64,000 nt of DNA from Winogradskyella ouciana (GTDB taxonomy: Bacteria; Bacteroidota; Bacteroidia; Flavobacteriales; Flavobacteriaceae): positions 395,656-459,655 of the forward strand of contig NZ_WJYA01000002.1 of the NCBI RefSeq assembly GCF_009709615.1. Reading direction: 5' to 3'. A program made the position numbers and the translations under genes. The notes beneath the pieces are model-generated. The model worked only from the letters and a program-made list of their open reading frames with translations. It was not told the origin of the DNA and ran no database searches. Positions 53,555 through 63,700 of this stretch are shown here, piece after piece (within the stretch, counting starts at the first letter, position 1; each line of letters begins with the position of its first letter).

Positions 53555-53883
53555 AAGCAAATCTATAAGCCGAATTCTGTATACTGACGATGATAAATCA
53601 TGTCAGCATCCTTATCATTTATCTGCGTTTACTGTTACCAGCAAACTTTAGCTGCCTACCCTCCAACAATCGAGCGTGCCGCCCTCAAGCGTTGGTTTAC
53701 ATGACATTGCACCACATAGAGTTTACCTGGTTTCACTACAGCATTACCTGTACATACTTTCTGTTGCACTTTTCCTAACCTCACGGTTGGTGGCTGTTAG
53801 CCACTATGTTGCACTATGGTGTTCGGACTTTCCTACCTTGTGCTGAAGTAAATTCAGCATAAGATCGATAAGGCGATCTACTT
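53555..53883 (-). ncRNA. rnpB: RNase P RNA
   Basis: On the minus strand the sequence contains the conserved core of bacterial type A RNase P RNA: GGAAAGTCCGAACACC near the 5' end, GCAACAGAAAGTA in the middle, and ACAGAATTCGGCTTATAG near the 3' end. The termini pair as helix P1 (AAGTAGATC with GATTTGCTT), which defines the limits of about 329 nt. The RNA is the catalytic part of the enzyme that matures tRNA 5' ends. A -7 box lies just upstream at 53888 and a terminator just downstream. No tRNA genes are in the window. Confidence 0.95.
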
Positions 53884-53887
53884 GGCG

Positions 53888-53895
53888 CAAAAGTA
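53888..53895 (-). promoter_or_regulatory. -7 box for rnpB
   Basis: The minus strand reads TACTTTTG, matching TAnnTTTG, 5 bp before the predicted RNA 5' end, exactly where a -7 box is expected. Confidence 0.55.
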
Positions 53896-53959
53896 CATAA
53901 ATTGTTAATAACTCATATTAAATTCTAAGCTTCATAAATGGCTATTTAGAGGTTATTCT

Positions 53960-53967
53960 TAAATTTG
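53960..53967 (+). promoter_or_regulatory. -7 box upstream of dnaX
   Basis: TAAATTTG matches TAnnTTTG, 19 bp before the ATG. Confidence 0.45.
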
Positions 53968-53986
53968 TATTTCAGTTAATTTTTCA

Positions 53987-55711
53987 ATGGAACATTTCGT
54001 AGTATCGGCCCGAAAATATAGACCACAGACCTTTAAGGATGTTGTGGGTCAGGAGGCTATTACAAATACATTGCTTAATGCCATTGAAAACAATCACTTA
54101 GCTCAAGCCTTGTTATTTACAGGTCCTCGTGGTGTTGGTAAAACCACCTGTGCTCGTATTTTGGCAAAGATGATTAATAGTGATGGTGATACTAAAGAGG
54201 ACGAAGACTTTGCCTTCAACATTTTTGAGCTAGATGCTGCGTCCAACAACTCTGTTGATGATATTAGAAACCTAACAGACCAAGTTAGGATTCCACCACA
54301 AGTTGGTAAATACAAAGTATATATCATTGATGAGGTACACATGTTATCTGCGGCTGCATTTAATGCGTTTCTTAAAACGCTGGAAGAGCCGCCAAAACAC
54401 TGTATTTTCATTTTAGCGACAACAGAGAAGCACAAAATTATACCAACGATATTATCGCGTTGCCAGATTTTTGATTTTAAACGTATTACGGTTACCGATG
54501 CCAAAGAGTATCTTAAATATATAGCTGAAGAACAAGGTATTAATGCCGAAGATGATGCATTGCACATTATAGCGCAGAAAGCAGATGGAGCCATGCGTGA
54601 TGCGCTTTCAATTTTTGACAGAGTTGTTAGTTTTTCTGGTAAAAATTTAACCAGACAAGCTGTAACCGAAAATCTTAATGTACTCGATTACGAAACCTAT
54701 TTTGAAAGCACAGATTTAATCCTTGAGAATAAAATACCAGAACTGTTAGTGCAATTCAATACCATTTTATCAAAAGGATTTGATGGTCACCATTATATAG
54801 CTGGTTTGGCGTCTCACTTTAGGGATTTAATGGTTTGTAGAAATCAGGCAACCATTGATTTGTTGGAAGTTGGAGAAGAAACTAAACAAAAGTATGTAGA
54901 ACAATGTCTAAAAACCTCCGATTCGTTTTTAATGCAAGGCATACAAATGGCCAATGACTGTGATTTAAAATATAAAACCAGTAAAAATCAACGTCTGTTA
55001 GTAGAACTGACACTTATGCAATTGGCCTCTATCACTTATGATGGAGAAAAAAAAAACAGTAGGCATTTCATAATTCCTGCCTCTTATTTCAAAGCCAAGG
55101 GCATTAAACCTATTCCTGTTGATAAAACTTCAAAGGAGGAAAAACTTGAGCAAGAGCAATCCACAGTTGAAAAAATCACACAAAAAGAAGAAACGCAAAC
55201 TGCTGTCGCTGAACCTGTAGTTGTACCAAAAATTTCAATAGATAAAGCTAAGAAGACAACCTCTGGTCTATCTTTAAAAAGCATAAAGGAAAAGAAAGAA
55301 CATCAAATACGTCAATTAGATGTTATTATTGATGAAGATGACTTACCAAAAGAGCCTGTTGATCAAGAAGCATTGACTAAAGCTTGGAATGCCTATGCAA
55401 AGTCTATAGATAAAAAAGGCGAAAAGATTTTAGCATCCATTTTACAAATGGATAGCCCAAAATTACAAGGTACCACCATTCACCTTACCTACTCTAACAA
55501 CACTAACAAAATAGAGCTAGAACGCGCACAATATCCTTTATTGGCACATTTACGGAAAACCCTCATGAACTTCGATTTACACCTAGATATAAAGGTCAAT
55601 GAAGAAGTAGCTAAGAAATATGCGTTTACACCAAGAGAGAAATACGAAAAATTAAAAGAGAAAAACCCAAACATAGAGTTACTTAAAAAAACCTTCGGTT
55701 TGGATGTTTAA
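53987..55711 (+). CDS. dnaX: DNA polymerase III gamma/tau subunit
   Basis: A 574-residue clamp-loader ATPase. Motifs: RKYRPQTFKDVVGQ at the start, Walker A GPRGVGKTTCARIL (about residue 45), sensor and Walker B region IIDEVHMLSAAAFNAFLKTLEEPP, and SRCQIFDFKRI. Between Walker A and LDAASNNSVDDIR lies a short acidic loop (INSDGDTKEDEDFAFNIFE, about residues 57-76) instead of the zinc module with four cysteines that most DnaX proteins carry. The C-terminal part (about 370-574) is the tau-like extension, which ends in PREKYEKLKEKNPNIELLKKTF. No gamma frameshift site was obvious. miaE follows in 15 bp. Confidence 0.93.
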   Translation: MEHFVVSARKYRPQTFKDVVGQEAITNTLLNAIENNHLAQALLFTGPRGVGKTTCARILAKMINSDGDTKEDEDFAFNIFELDAASNNSVDDIRNLTDQVRIPPQVGKYKVYIIDEVHMLSAAAFNAFLKTLEEPPKHCIFILATTEKHKIIPTILSRCQIFDFKRITVTDAKEYLKYIAEEQGINAEDDALHIIAQKADGAMRDALSIFDRVVSFSGKNLTRQAVTENLNVLDYETYFESTDLILENKIPELLVQFNTILSKGFDGHHYIAGLASHFRDLMVCRNQATIDLLEVGEETKQKYVEQCLKTSDSFLMQGIQMANDCDLKYKTSKNQRLLVELTLMQLASITYDGEKKNSRHFIIPASYFKAKGIKPIPVDKTSKEEKLEQEQSTVEKITQKEETQTAVAEPVVVPKISIDKAKKTTSGLSLKSIKEKKEHQIRQLDVIIDEDDLPKEPVDQEALTKAWNAYAKSIDKKGEKILASILQMDSPKLQGTTIHLTYSNNTNKIELERAQYPLLAHLRKTLMNFDLHLDIKVNEEVAKKYAFTPREKYEKLKEKNPNIELLKKTFGLDV

Positions 55712-55726
55712 GTTGAAAATAATAAT

Positions 55727-56308
55727 ATGCTAGGCCTAAAATTACCAACAGATCCAAGATGGGTTAATATCGTAGAAAAAAATATTGAAGATATTTTAAC
55801 CGACCATGCGTATTGTGAGCAAAAAGCAGCAAGTACGGCAATTTCCTTAATAGTAAGTTTTCCTGAATATACTGAGCTGGTACAAGAAATGATAGATTTA
55901 GTCGAAGAAGAAATAAGCCATTTTAAGATGGTGCACGACTTAATTCTTGAACGTGGTTGGATTTTGGGCAGAGATAGAAAAGATGACTATGTTATTGCCT
56001 TATTGAAATTCTTCCCAAAAGGTGGTAGTAGAACTACACAATTAGTACACAGACTCTTGTATGCTGCTCTAATAGAAGCCAGAAGCTGTGAACGTTTTAG
56101 ATTACTATCGGAAGAACTGGAAGACAAAAAATTGGCCAAATTCTACAGAAAACTAATGATTAGTGAAGCTAATCATTATACCATGTTCTTAAACTTCGCA
56201 AGACAATATGGCGAACGCAAAGAAGTGGATAAAAAATGGCAGCAACTTCTTGATTACGAAGCCGAAATAATAAAAGGTTTAGGGAATAAAGAAACTATTC
56301 ACGGATAA
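55727..56308 (+). CDS. miaE: tRNA 2-methylthio-N6-isopentenyladenosine hydroxylase
   Basis: A 193-residue non-heme diiron enzyme that hydroxylates the ms2i6A base at tRNA position 37. The ferritin-like diiron ligands appear in EEEISHFKMV, EARSCERF and EANHYTMF (Glu and His pairs). The start LKLPTDPRWV and HAYCEQKAAS are family phrases. It lies 15 bp after dnaX and is likely co-transcribed. A terminator follows at 56313. Confidence 0.93.
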   Translation: MLGLKLPTDPRWVNIVEKNIEDILTDHAYCEQKAASTAISLIVSFPEYTELVQEMIDLVEEEISHFKMVHDLILERGWILGRDRKDDYVIALLKFFPKGGSRTTQLVHRLLYAALIEARSCERFRLLSEELEDKKLAKFYRKLMISEANHYTMFLNFARQYGERKEVDKKWQQLLDYEAEIIKGLGNKETIHG

Positions 56309-56312
56309 AAAA

Positions 56313-56338
56313 AAAGCCTCAACACAAGTTGAAGCTTT
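56313..56338. terminator. Bidirectional terminator after miaE
   Basis: AAAGCCTCAAC pairs with GTTGAAGCTTT with one mismatch, flanked by A and T runs. Confidence 0.75.
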
Positions 56339-56355
56339 ATTACAAGGTTATTCTT

Positions 56356-56886
56356 TTAAATTTTTATACCAAAACCAAATTGCATCACATGGTTTTTGGC
56401 TTCCAAGTCAGTTAAATCTTCATCAAGTATATTAGTTAAACCATAAGAAAATCTAGCATCAACAAAAAGTTCGCTAGTAATCATATACTCTGCTCCAATA
56501 ACTCCCGAAAATGCAAATGTTGAAAAGCCGTCATTATTTTTCCAGGTTTTTAAAGCTATCTGTGGTCCAGCCATAAAAGACAAACGCTCTGATGTAGAAA
56601 GTTTCAGCAAGATAGGCATTTGAATATAATCTGCTCTTATACTTTCATCCTTTCCACCTTCAGCAGACCATTGTAACTCCGTTGTTAAAGATACGTCTTC
56701 CGATAGACCAAAATCCACAAAACCTGCAAAGGCAAAACCATTGCGGTGTTGGTTAACAAAAGTTGCGTCTGGTTCAAAATCCAGGTTAGATACATTCAGT
56801 GCTCCCCTTACACCATACTTTACATCTTGAGATAAACATATAGTCGTAAAACACACCAATACTGAGGCAAGTAATATTTTTTTCAT
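56356..56886 (-). CDS. Outer-membrane beta-barrel protein (porin-like, OmpW/PorT type)
   Basis: A 176-residue protein with a signal peptide (MKKILLASVLVCFTTICLS, cleaved before QDVKYG) and amphipathic strands ending in HVMQFGFGIKI, the usual end of a Bacteroidota outer-membrane barrel. The start is set at the ATG at 56886; an ATG at 56892 and a TTG at 56895 are possible. Typical length for the 8-stranded barrel group of outer-membrane proteins. Function is unknown. The gene is transcribed alone toward the miaE terminator. Confidence 0.8.
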   Translation of the reverse strand: MKKILLASVLVCFTTICLSQDVKYGVRGALNVSNLDFEPDATFVNQHRNGFAFAGFVDFGLSEDVSLTTELQWSAEGGKDESIRADYIQMPILLKLSTSERLSFMAGPQIALKTWKNNDGFSTFAFSGVIGAEYMITSELFVDARFSYGLTNILDEDLTDLEAKNHVMQFGFGIKI

Positions 56887-56994
56887 AATCATCAATTTGA
56901 GACTGCCAATATAGATTTAAATTTTCGAATTTTGAATAAATTTATTAATTTTTACCGACAATCAGTTAATTTTTGTAATATTTTTCATTCAAAA

Positions 56995-57900
56995 TCATAC
57001 GATTACGCTCGAAACGGTTTCATAATATATACTTTTTATAATACCATCAGACAACCCGATTTTGGGTACATATATATCTTTTGCTCCGCTCCATTTCATC
57101 GCTGATAAGTATATTCTGGTTGCAGGAATAATAACATCGGCCCTATCTTGATTGAGGTTTAATTTAGTAATTCTTTCTTCATAAGAATAACTCTGCAATG
57201 TCTTATAATAACTTGTTAAGTAGAAATAGGTTAACGGTTTTCCTAGATCCTTTCCGGATATCTTGAATATCTTATTGATATTACCACCAGAACCTATGAG
57301 CTCAATTTTATAGTAATCTTTAGTATTATCCTTTATCCAGTTTTCTAGTTCAACCCAAGTTTCATTCTTTACAATATCATTGAGCAATCTTACCGTACCT
57401 ATCTTAAACGATCTCGATTTTATCTTTTCTCCATTGTGGATTATGGAAAACTCAGTACTACCTCCACCAACATCAACATATAAATAGGTTTTGTTAGGAT
57501 CTATAAATGTATGTAAATCCGTTGCCGCTATAATAGCAGCTTCTTCTTCACCATCAATAACATCTATGTTAATTCCGCAGGTGTCTAATATTTTCTGTGA
57601 CAAAGGTTGACTATTATTAGCTTCGCGCATTGCAGAAGTGGCACAAGCCTTATACCTTACCACTCCATGAGATTTCATTAACAAACTAAAGGCTTTCATC
57701 GTATCTATCATACGTTCTTGGTTGTATTCTGATATGCTACCATTCATAAAAACATCCGCACCCAATCGAATTGGTACTCTCACCAATGAGTTTTTCTTGA
57801 ATACTACGTTTTCATTATCTTGCTCAATGATATTAGATATTAGTAATCTTACGGCATTAGACCCGATATCTATCGCAGCATATTTCTGAATCTTCAGCAT
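56995..57900 (-). CDS. ppx: Exopolyphosphatase / Ppx-GppA family phosphatase (short form)
   Basis: A 301-residue Ppx/GppA phosphatase that removes phosphates from polyphosphate or pppGpp. Motifs of the ASKHA fold: AAIDIGSNAVRLLI (phosphate loop, about residue 8), VDVGGGSTEFSI (about 142) and LIGSGGNINKI (about 205). Only the two N-terminal ASKHA domains are present; the C-terminal HD-like domain of E. coli Ppx (513 residues) is missing, as is common in this phylum. It follows ppk by one base in a sixA-ppk-ppx operon that points to polyphosphate turnover. Confidence 0.9.
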   Translation of the reverse strand: MLKIQKYAAIDIGSNAVRLLISNIIEQDNENVVFKKNSLVRVPIRLGADVFMNGSISEYNQERMIDTMKAFSLLMKSHGVVRYKACATSAMREANNSQPLSQKILDTCGINIDVIDGEEEAAIIAATDLHTFIDPNKTYLYVDVGGGSTEFSIIHNGEKIKSRSFKIGTVRLLNDIVKNETWVELENWIKDNTKDYYKIELIGSGGNINKIFKISGKDLGKPLTYFYLTSYYKTLQSYSYEERITKLNLNQDRADVIIPATRIYLSAMKWSGAKDIYVPKIGLSDGIIKSIYYETVSSVIV

Positions 57901-57901
57901 A

Positions 57902-59956
57902 TTATCCTTCTAATTTGTTTTTATAATAGTTATAGGTATCAAATTGCGCTCTTACTTTTGGTTTATTATTCCTGCGATATGTATTATCTTGAGTTTCATT
58001 AATAATACGCGCTTTAACATTGTCTTGCCAGCATATTTCAAATAATTCCTGCAACTCTACCTTTATATCTTTATCATAAATCGGGCAACTTACTTCTACT
58101 CTATTATCTATATTTCTTGTCATCCAGTCTGCTGATGAAATATAAATTTTTGGATCCTCGTTATTTCCAAAAATATACAATCTCGTATGCTCTAAAAACT
58201 TATCAATAATACTGATGATTTCAATATTTTCGCTCATACCTTTAACTCCCGGAACCAAACAACAAAGCCCTCTTACTATCATTTGTATTTTAACTCCTGC
58301 TCTGCTAGCTTCGTAAAGCTTATCGACCATTTTATAACTGCTTATGCTATTCATTTTTAATTTGAGATAAGCTGGTTTACCATTTTTGGCATTCTCAATC
58401 TCTTTGTCAATTAAAGCAAAGAACTTTGACTTGGTGTAATGAGGTGAAGTAATGATGTGTTTATATCTATTAACCTTATAGTTAACCTCAAAGAAATTAA
58501 ATACTTTATTTAAATCCTTTAATATTTTTTGATTGGCAGTTAGTACAGTGAAATCCGTATATATTTTAGCTGTGGATTCATTAAAATTACCTGTACTAAC
58601 AAATCCGTATCTTACAACTTTGTCTCCTTCCTCGCGCTCTATGACACACATTTTGCTATGCACCTTTAAACCTGGTACACCAAATAACATATTGACTCCA
58701 GCATCTTGCATTTGCTCTGCGTAATTAATATTTGCCTCCTCGTCAAATCGCGCTCTTAATTCTATAGATACAGTAACTTTCTTACCATTTTTGGCAGCAT
58801 TGATTAGAGAACTAGCAACGTGAGAGATTTGGGCTAATCTATAAATAGTTATTTTTATTGTCCTTACCTTTGGATCCAAGGCAGCTTCTCTTAAAAACTT
58901 TACGATATAAGAAAATGTGTGATAGGGAGTATAGATTAGATAATCCTTTTTGGCGATAGTTTTAAAAATACTCTCTTCAAAACTAAGACCTTTAACGGGT
59001 AAGGGTACAATTCTCTCATAGAGCAAATCTGTACGGCCTAAACTCGGAAAATCCATATAATCTCTACGATTGTGATAGCGACCACCAGGTATTATACTAT
59101 CTTTTTTATCTATTGACATACGATCTAACAGAAAATTAAGCGTATCACTATCTATATTTTTATCATGTACAAATCTTACAGGGTCACCACTTTGTCTATC
59201 TTTTACACTAGCAGATAACTTATCAATAAAACTCTTACTGAGGTCACTATCAAAATCCAACTCACCATCTCTAGTGATCTTAATCATGTGGGCAGATATC
59301 GTTTCATAATCAAAAATATTGAAGATTTCATTGAGAAAATGACGAATAACATCATCTACTGTAATGATATAATTTGCATCGCCTTTACTTGGCAACACAA
59401 TAAATCTATCCATCGTTTTAGAAATCTCTATAAGCGCATACTGGTCTGGTCGATTTAAGTTAGACATTTTAACGGATAAATATCCTGCACTATCCTTTAG
59501 TTCTGGTAAATCGATGTCTTCATTCAATACAATAACAACCAGAGCTGGGCTAATTTCTTGGTAATAGTAATTCTTTATAAAATTGTGTTGCTCAGCATCT
59601 ATTTCAGTTTCATTAATGATAAAGATGTTCTCTTTTTCTAGCTCTTGCTCAATCTCATTTAATATTTCTACACTTTCACTCTGTTGATCAATGACAACTT
59701 TGGTGATTTCCTCAAGTAATTCCTCGGCTTTTATACCTCCAAGTTCACTCTTACCACCTTTGCCTGCATCAAAAATTCGCTTAACGGTTGCGTAGCGTAC
59801 TTTAAAGAATTCATCTAAATTATTAGAAAAAATTCCTAAAAACCTTAAGCGTTCAATTAATGGTACATCTTTATCTGCAGCTTCTTGTAAAACACGAGCA
59901 TTAAATTGCAACCAACTCAATTCACGGTTAATATATACGTTTTTGTCTTTTGTCAT
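57902..59956 (-). CDS. ppk1: Polyphosphate kinase 1
   Basis: A 684-residue kinase that makes polyphosphate from ATP and can run in reverse. Family phrases: YINRELSWLQFNARVLQEA at the start, YGFVSTGNFNEST, LKVHSKMCVIERE with the autophosphorylated His (about residue 427) and a second His in DKFLEHTRLYIFGN (about 587). Length matches PPK1. It overlaps sixA by 4 bp (ATGA) and is followed by ppx after one base, so synthesis and breakdown of polyphosphate are co-expressed. Confidence 0.95.
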   Translation of the reverse strand: MTKDKNVYINRELSWLQFNARVLQEAADKDVPLIERLRFLGIFSNNLDEFFKVRYATVKRIFDAGKGGKSELGGIKAEELLEEITKVVIDQQSESVEILNEIEQELEKENIFIINETEIDAEQHNFIKNYYYQEISPALVVIVLNEDIDLPELKDSAGYLSVKMSNLNRPDQYALIEISKTMDRFIVLPSKGDANYIITVDDVIRHFLNEIFNIFDYETISAHMIKITRDGELDFDSDLSKSFIDKLSASVKDRQSGDPVRFVHDKNIDSDTLNFLLDRMSIDKKDSIIPGGRYHNRRDYMDFPSLGRTDLLYERIVPLPVKGLSFEESIFKTIAKKDYLIYTPYHTFSYIVKFLREAALDPKVRTIKITIYRLAQISHVASSLINAAKNGKKVTVSIELRARFDEEANINYAEQMQDAGVNMLFGVPGLKVHSKMCVIEREEGDKVVRYGFVSTGNFNESTAKIYTDFTVLTANQKILKDLNKVFNFFEVNYKVNRYKHIITSPHYTKSKFFALIDKEIENAKNGKPAYLKLKMNSISSYKMVDKLYEASRAGVKIQMIVRGLCCLVPGVKGMSENIEIISIIDKFLEHTRLYIFGNNEDPKIYISSADWMTRNIDNRVEVSCPIYDKDIKVELQELFEICWQDNVKARIINETQDNTYRRNNKPKVRAQFDTYNYYKNKLEG

Positions 59957-60441
59957 TTTTTCAATTCCTTGGGAATAATTACGAGTTCAGTGGTTCCTTG
60001 TTTAAAATCTTGCCAATTATCAATGTCAAAATTAAGCTTTACAAGTCCACTAGTAGGAAGATTATCAATAAATCTGTCCCCAAAAATATTGGCTATTGAT
60101 GTAAAAGCATGATTATGACCAAAAATCATGACACTATCAATAGTATTAGGAAGTTTTTTTATGAAATTAATTACACCTTCACCACTAAAATCATACAAAT
60201 CCTTATTAATAGTAAAAGAATTTTCTGACAAACCAAAAACATCCATAAAAATCCTACATGTAGATAGTGCTCTATTAGCAGGACTCGTAAAGATTTTTTC
60301 AGGCACATCATTAGACCCAAGATATTGATTGGCAACTAATTTAGCATCATTTACACCTCTTGATTTTAAAGGCCTTTCGGCATCTGAGACATCATATTTC
60401 CATGAGGATTTTCCATGCCTAACAAGTACTATTGTTTTCAT
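59953..60441 (-). CDS. sixA: SixA-type histidine phosphatase
   Basis: A 162-residue phosphatase of the histidine phosphatase superfamily: VLVRHGKSSWK (RHG motif with catalytic His 9), FTSPANRALSTCRIF with the second phosphate-binding Arg, and FGHNHAFTSIA with the second His (about residue 107). SixA dephosphorylates a phosphohistidine in E. coli. Here it is the first gene of the sixA-ppk-ppx operon, overlapping ppk by 4 bp. A role in dephosphorylating a histidine such as PPK's own autophosphorylated His is possible but not shown. Confidence 0.88.
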   Translation of the reverse strand: MKTIVLVRHGKSSWKYDVSDAERPLKSRGVNDAKLVANQYLGSNDVPEKIFTSPANRALSTCRIFMDVFGLSENSFTINKDLYDFSGEGVINFIKKLPNTIDSVMIFGHNHAFTSIANIFGDRFIDNLPTSGLVKLNFDIDNWQDFKQGTTELVIIPKELKK

Positions 60442-60752
60442 ATTTTTCCGTTTAAAAGCGATTTTTATCGATAAAATGTTGCATAATTCCGTTTTAACGA
60501 GTATTTTGCCCCTTTAACTCTAATGTTTGTTTTATACTTTAGTTATAAGTTCTTTTGTTTGTGTAAAATTAATGTAAATGACCCCAAATCAAAAATATAT
60601 TAATCCATTCAATATTTCATTTACCTTAATAATACTTCCCTCTATTTTTTTGCAATTAACAAAACATACAATGTTGCCAAATTTTTAAATGACTAATATT
60701 GGTCATTTTAGATTTAGCCACATTATGGACATTATACGTTATTATGTACAAT
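60442..60752. other. Divergent intergenic region between sixA and the adhesin
   Basis: A 311-bp A+T-rich region that must hold both divergent promoters. It contains a palindrome at 60687-60708 and a near -7 box (TAGATTTA, 60709-60716) facing the adhesin. I see no tRNA or open frame. Confidence 0.6.
60687..60708. promoter_or_regulatory. Palindromic site upstream of the adhesin
   Basis: AAATGAC-TAATATTG-GTCATTT is a 22-bp near-perfect palindrome (one central mismatch). It lies directly upstream of the -7-like TAGATTTA and 45 bp before the adhesin start. Its size and position fit a dimer-binding operator. Confidence 0.5.
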
Positions 60753-63700
60753 ATGAAAAACAAATACAATTGTATTTCAGGCATAAGTATAGCTAAAACG
60801 CTTATAGTAGCGGTGTTAGTTATGCTTCCATACGCGCTATTTGGTCAGCAGTCACCTTCTATTCAAAATGGTGTTAGCTTTCAATGGTCAGATATTCAGC
60901 TGAATAATAATAATTCGGCAACTATTCAATCAATAACAATTAATGGTCAGGTCTACAGTACATTTGTGGTACCATCTGATTATGAACTTACAATAGTTGA
61001 TAATCATAAGGAAAACGAAATAATGCGAAATGGAGTCCGTTTAATAGATCGCAGTGATGATAAGGATGATATTGATGGTGATGGCCCAGCAGATGATGAT
61101 GATACGAGTACACTATGGAATAATTTAGCACTGGCTGCTTTTCAAGATAAAAACCTCAATCATTTTTATGCCTCCAGCAATAATGGCGAAGATTTTTGTT
61201 CAGACTCAGAAGAGTTAGAGGACATTGAAGAAGATTGGGAAGACGATGATGGTCCACAGTTACAAACTATCTTCTATAACCCATCCATTCCGTCTAATGA
61301 AGGCGGGATTTTAGCTGTTACAGAAAGGGGTGGTAATAATTGTTACTACGTTAAAGTGTGGGGAATACCGACTGGTGGTGGTCCTGAGCAGTTATTAGGG
61401 GAAACATTTGTAAGAACCGGTGGAAACCATACAGGATGTAATTATGCACCTCCAGTTAATGGTTCAGATTACTGGCAGTCAGGACGGTGTAATGAAAATG
61501 GACAAACAATATCTATAGCGTTATTCTATTTGGATGACATTGCACCGACCGGGTCTAAAATTACAAAAATTGAATTTGTAGGAGCCACAAAGGATCATGG
61601 GGACGGTAAATTTTTTATTTCACAAAAATATGCTGTAGATCAATATGAAACAGAATGTCTAAATGAAAAGTTTGATGGAGATTTAAATGAGAGTAATAAT
61701 GTACCTGAAGGATCTACTTATACCCTGATATCTGGACCATCACCAGCAGGACAATCTTTTGAATTTAATCAAGATGGAACTTATCACTATATACCAACAG
61801 ATGATTTTACAGGTGATGTAACATTTGAATATCTAGTGTGCCTACCAGCACCAAACTTATTAGTTTGTGATTCAGCCTCAGTAACCTTAAACTATGTTGA
61901 TTTACCACCATTACCTGAAGCTAGTGTAAGCTGTGGATCAGGAAATGATAATTTTACAATTTCTATCACAAATCCTTTAGATTCTGTTTATGAGTATTCA
62001 CTGAATAATGGCCCCTACCAAAGTTCAACAGAATTTAACAATTTACCTGAAGGAACATATTCAGTATCAGTAAGAAGCACAAATACACTTTGTGTTAATG
62101 TATTACCTTCAAATATTGTTTTAGATAACTTAGAACTTACCGGAACTGTCACTGATGTTTCATGTTTTGGTGATAGTACAGGTACGATTGATATAACTGT
62201 ATCTGGTGGTAATCCTCCATACACATATGCATGGAGTAACTCAGATACTACTGAAGATTTAGCAAATGTAGAAGCAGGAACTTATACTGTCACCGTCACT
62301 GATGCCAATGGTTGTACAATATCTGATGATTTTACGGTTAATCAGCCAACTGAGGAGTTAACATCAATGGTTAATTCTAGCACGGATATTCTTTGTAGAG
62401 GAGATGCTACAGGAGCAATTGATATATTAGTTAATGGTGGCACAGCGCCTTACACCTATTTATGGAATACAGGAGATACAACAGAAGACCTTTCGGGTAT
62501 AGTTGCTGGTAATTATTCAGTGACCGTAACAGATGCTAACGGATGTACTTCAACAACCCAAATAACCCTAAATGAACCGTCAGCAGACTTAGAGGGCTCT
62601 ATAACAAATATAAACGACGTTGATTGTTCTAGTGACGGTGATGGTAGTTTTACAGTTAGCGCAACAGGTGGTACAAGTCCTTATCTATACTCTATTGATA
62701 ACGGAGTTAATAATCAAAATAGTGGACTATTTGAAAATTTAGATAATGGAACTTATAATGTTTTAATTACTGATGCTAATGACTGTACAACTACAGTTAC
62801 TGCTGTTATTGGTGTTAATGATGTGGAATCACCACAAATATCTGTTCCTAGTACAATTAATTTAGAAGGATGTTCTACTTCGGATATTATTGCTTCAAAT
62901 TCTGTTTTTGAATTTAATGATTCAGGTTCAGGCGATGTTCAAAGTACATTTGCAAGCAACCCAAATTATAATGCTTCGGATGATTTTAATATAGCTTCAA
63001 TAACATATATTGATGTTGTCACTTCTACCAATTACTGCCCTATAATAGTTCAACGTACGTTTACTATAACAGATAACTGCGGCAACTCTGCTTCAGCTGT
63101 TAAAAGTATTACTGTTGATGATACAACACCTCCGACGATCACGGCTCCTGCTGATGTCACTATTGAGTGTACCGATGATGAGTCCTCTGCCAATACTGGT
63201 GTCGCTACAGCTTCCGATACTTGTGGTGATGTGACCATTACCGAATCTGACGTTGAGACGGCGGCTTGTGGCAATACTAAAACGATTACACGTACCTGGA
63301 CAGCTACTGATGCCTGTGGAAACACCGCTTCCGATACGCAGACCATTACCGTTGTGGATACTACACCTCCAACGATAACCGCTCCTGCAGATGTCACTAT
63401 TGAGTGTACCGACGATGAGTCCTCTGCCAATACTGGTGTGGCTACAGCTTTAGATACTTGTGGTGATGTGACTATTACTGAAAGTGACGTTGAGACGGCT
63501 GCTTGTGGCAATACTAAAACGATTACACGTACCTGGACAGCCACTGATGCCTGTGGGAACACGGCTTCCGATACACAGACCATTACCGTTGTGGATACTA
63601 CACCTCCAACGATAACGGCTCCGGCTGATGTCACTATTGAGTGTACCGACGATGAGTCCTCTGCCAATACTGGTGTGGCTACGGCTTCCGATACCTGTGG

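Noticed and set aside
54103..54594. Minus-strand frame of 163 codons inside dnaX
   Set aside because: It is antisense to the dnaX ATPase core and has no features of its own.
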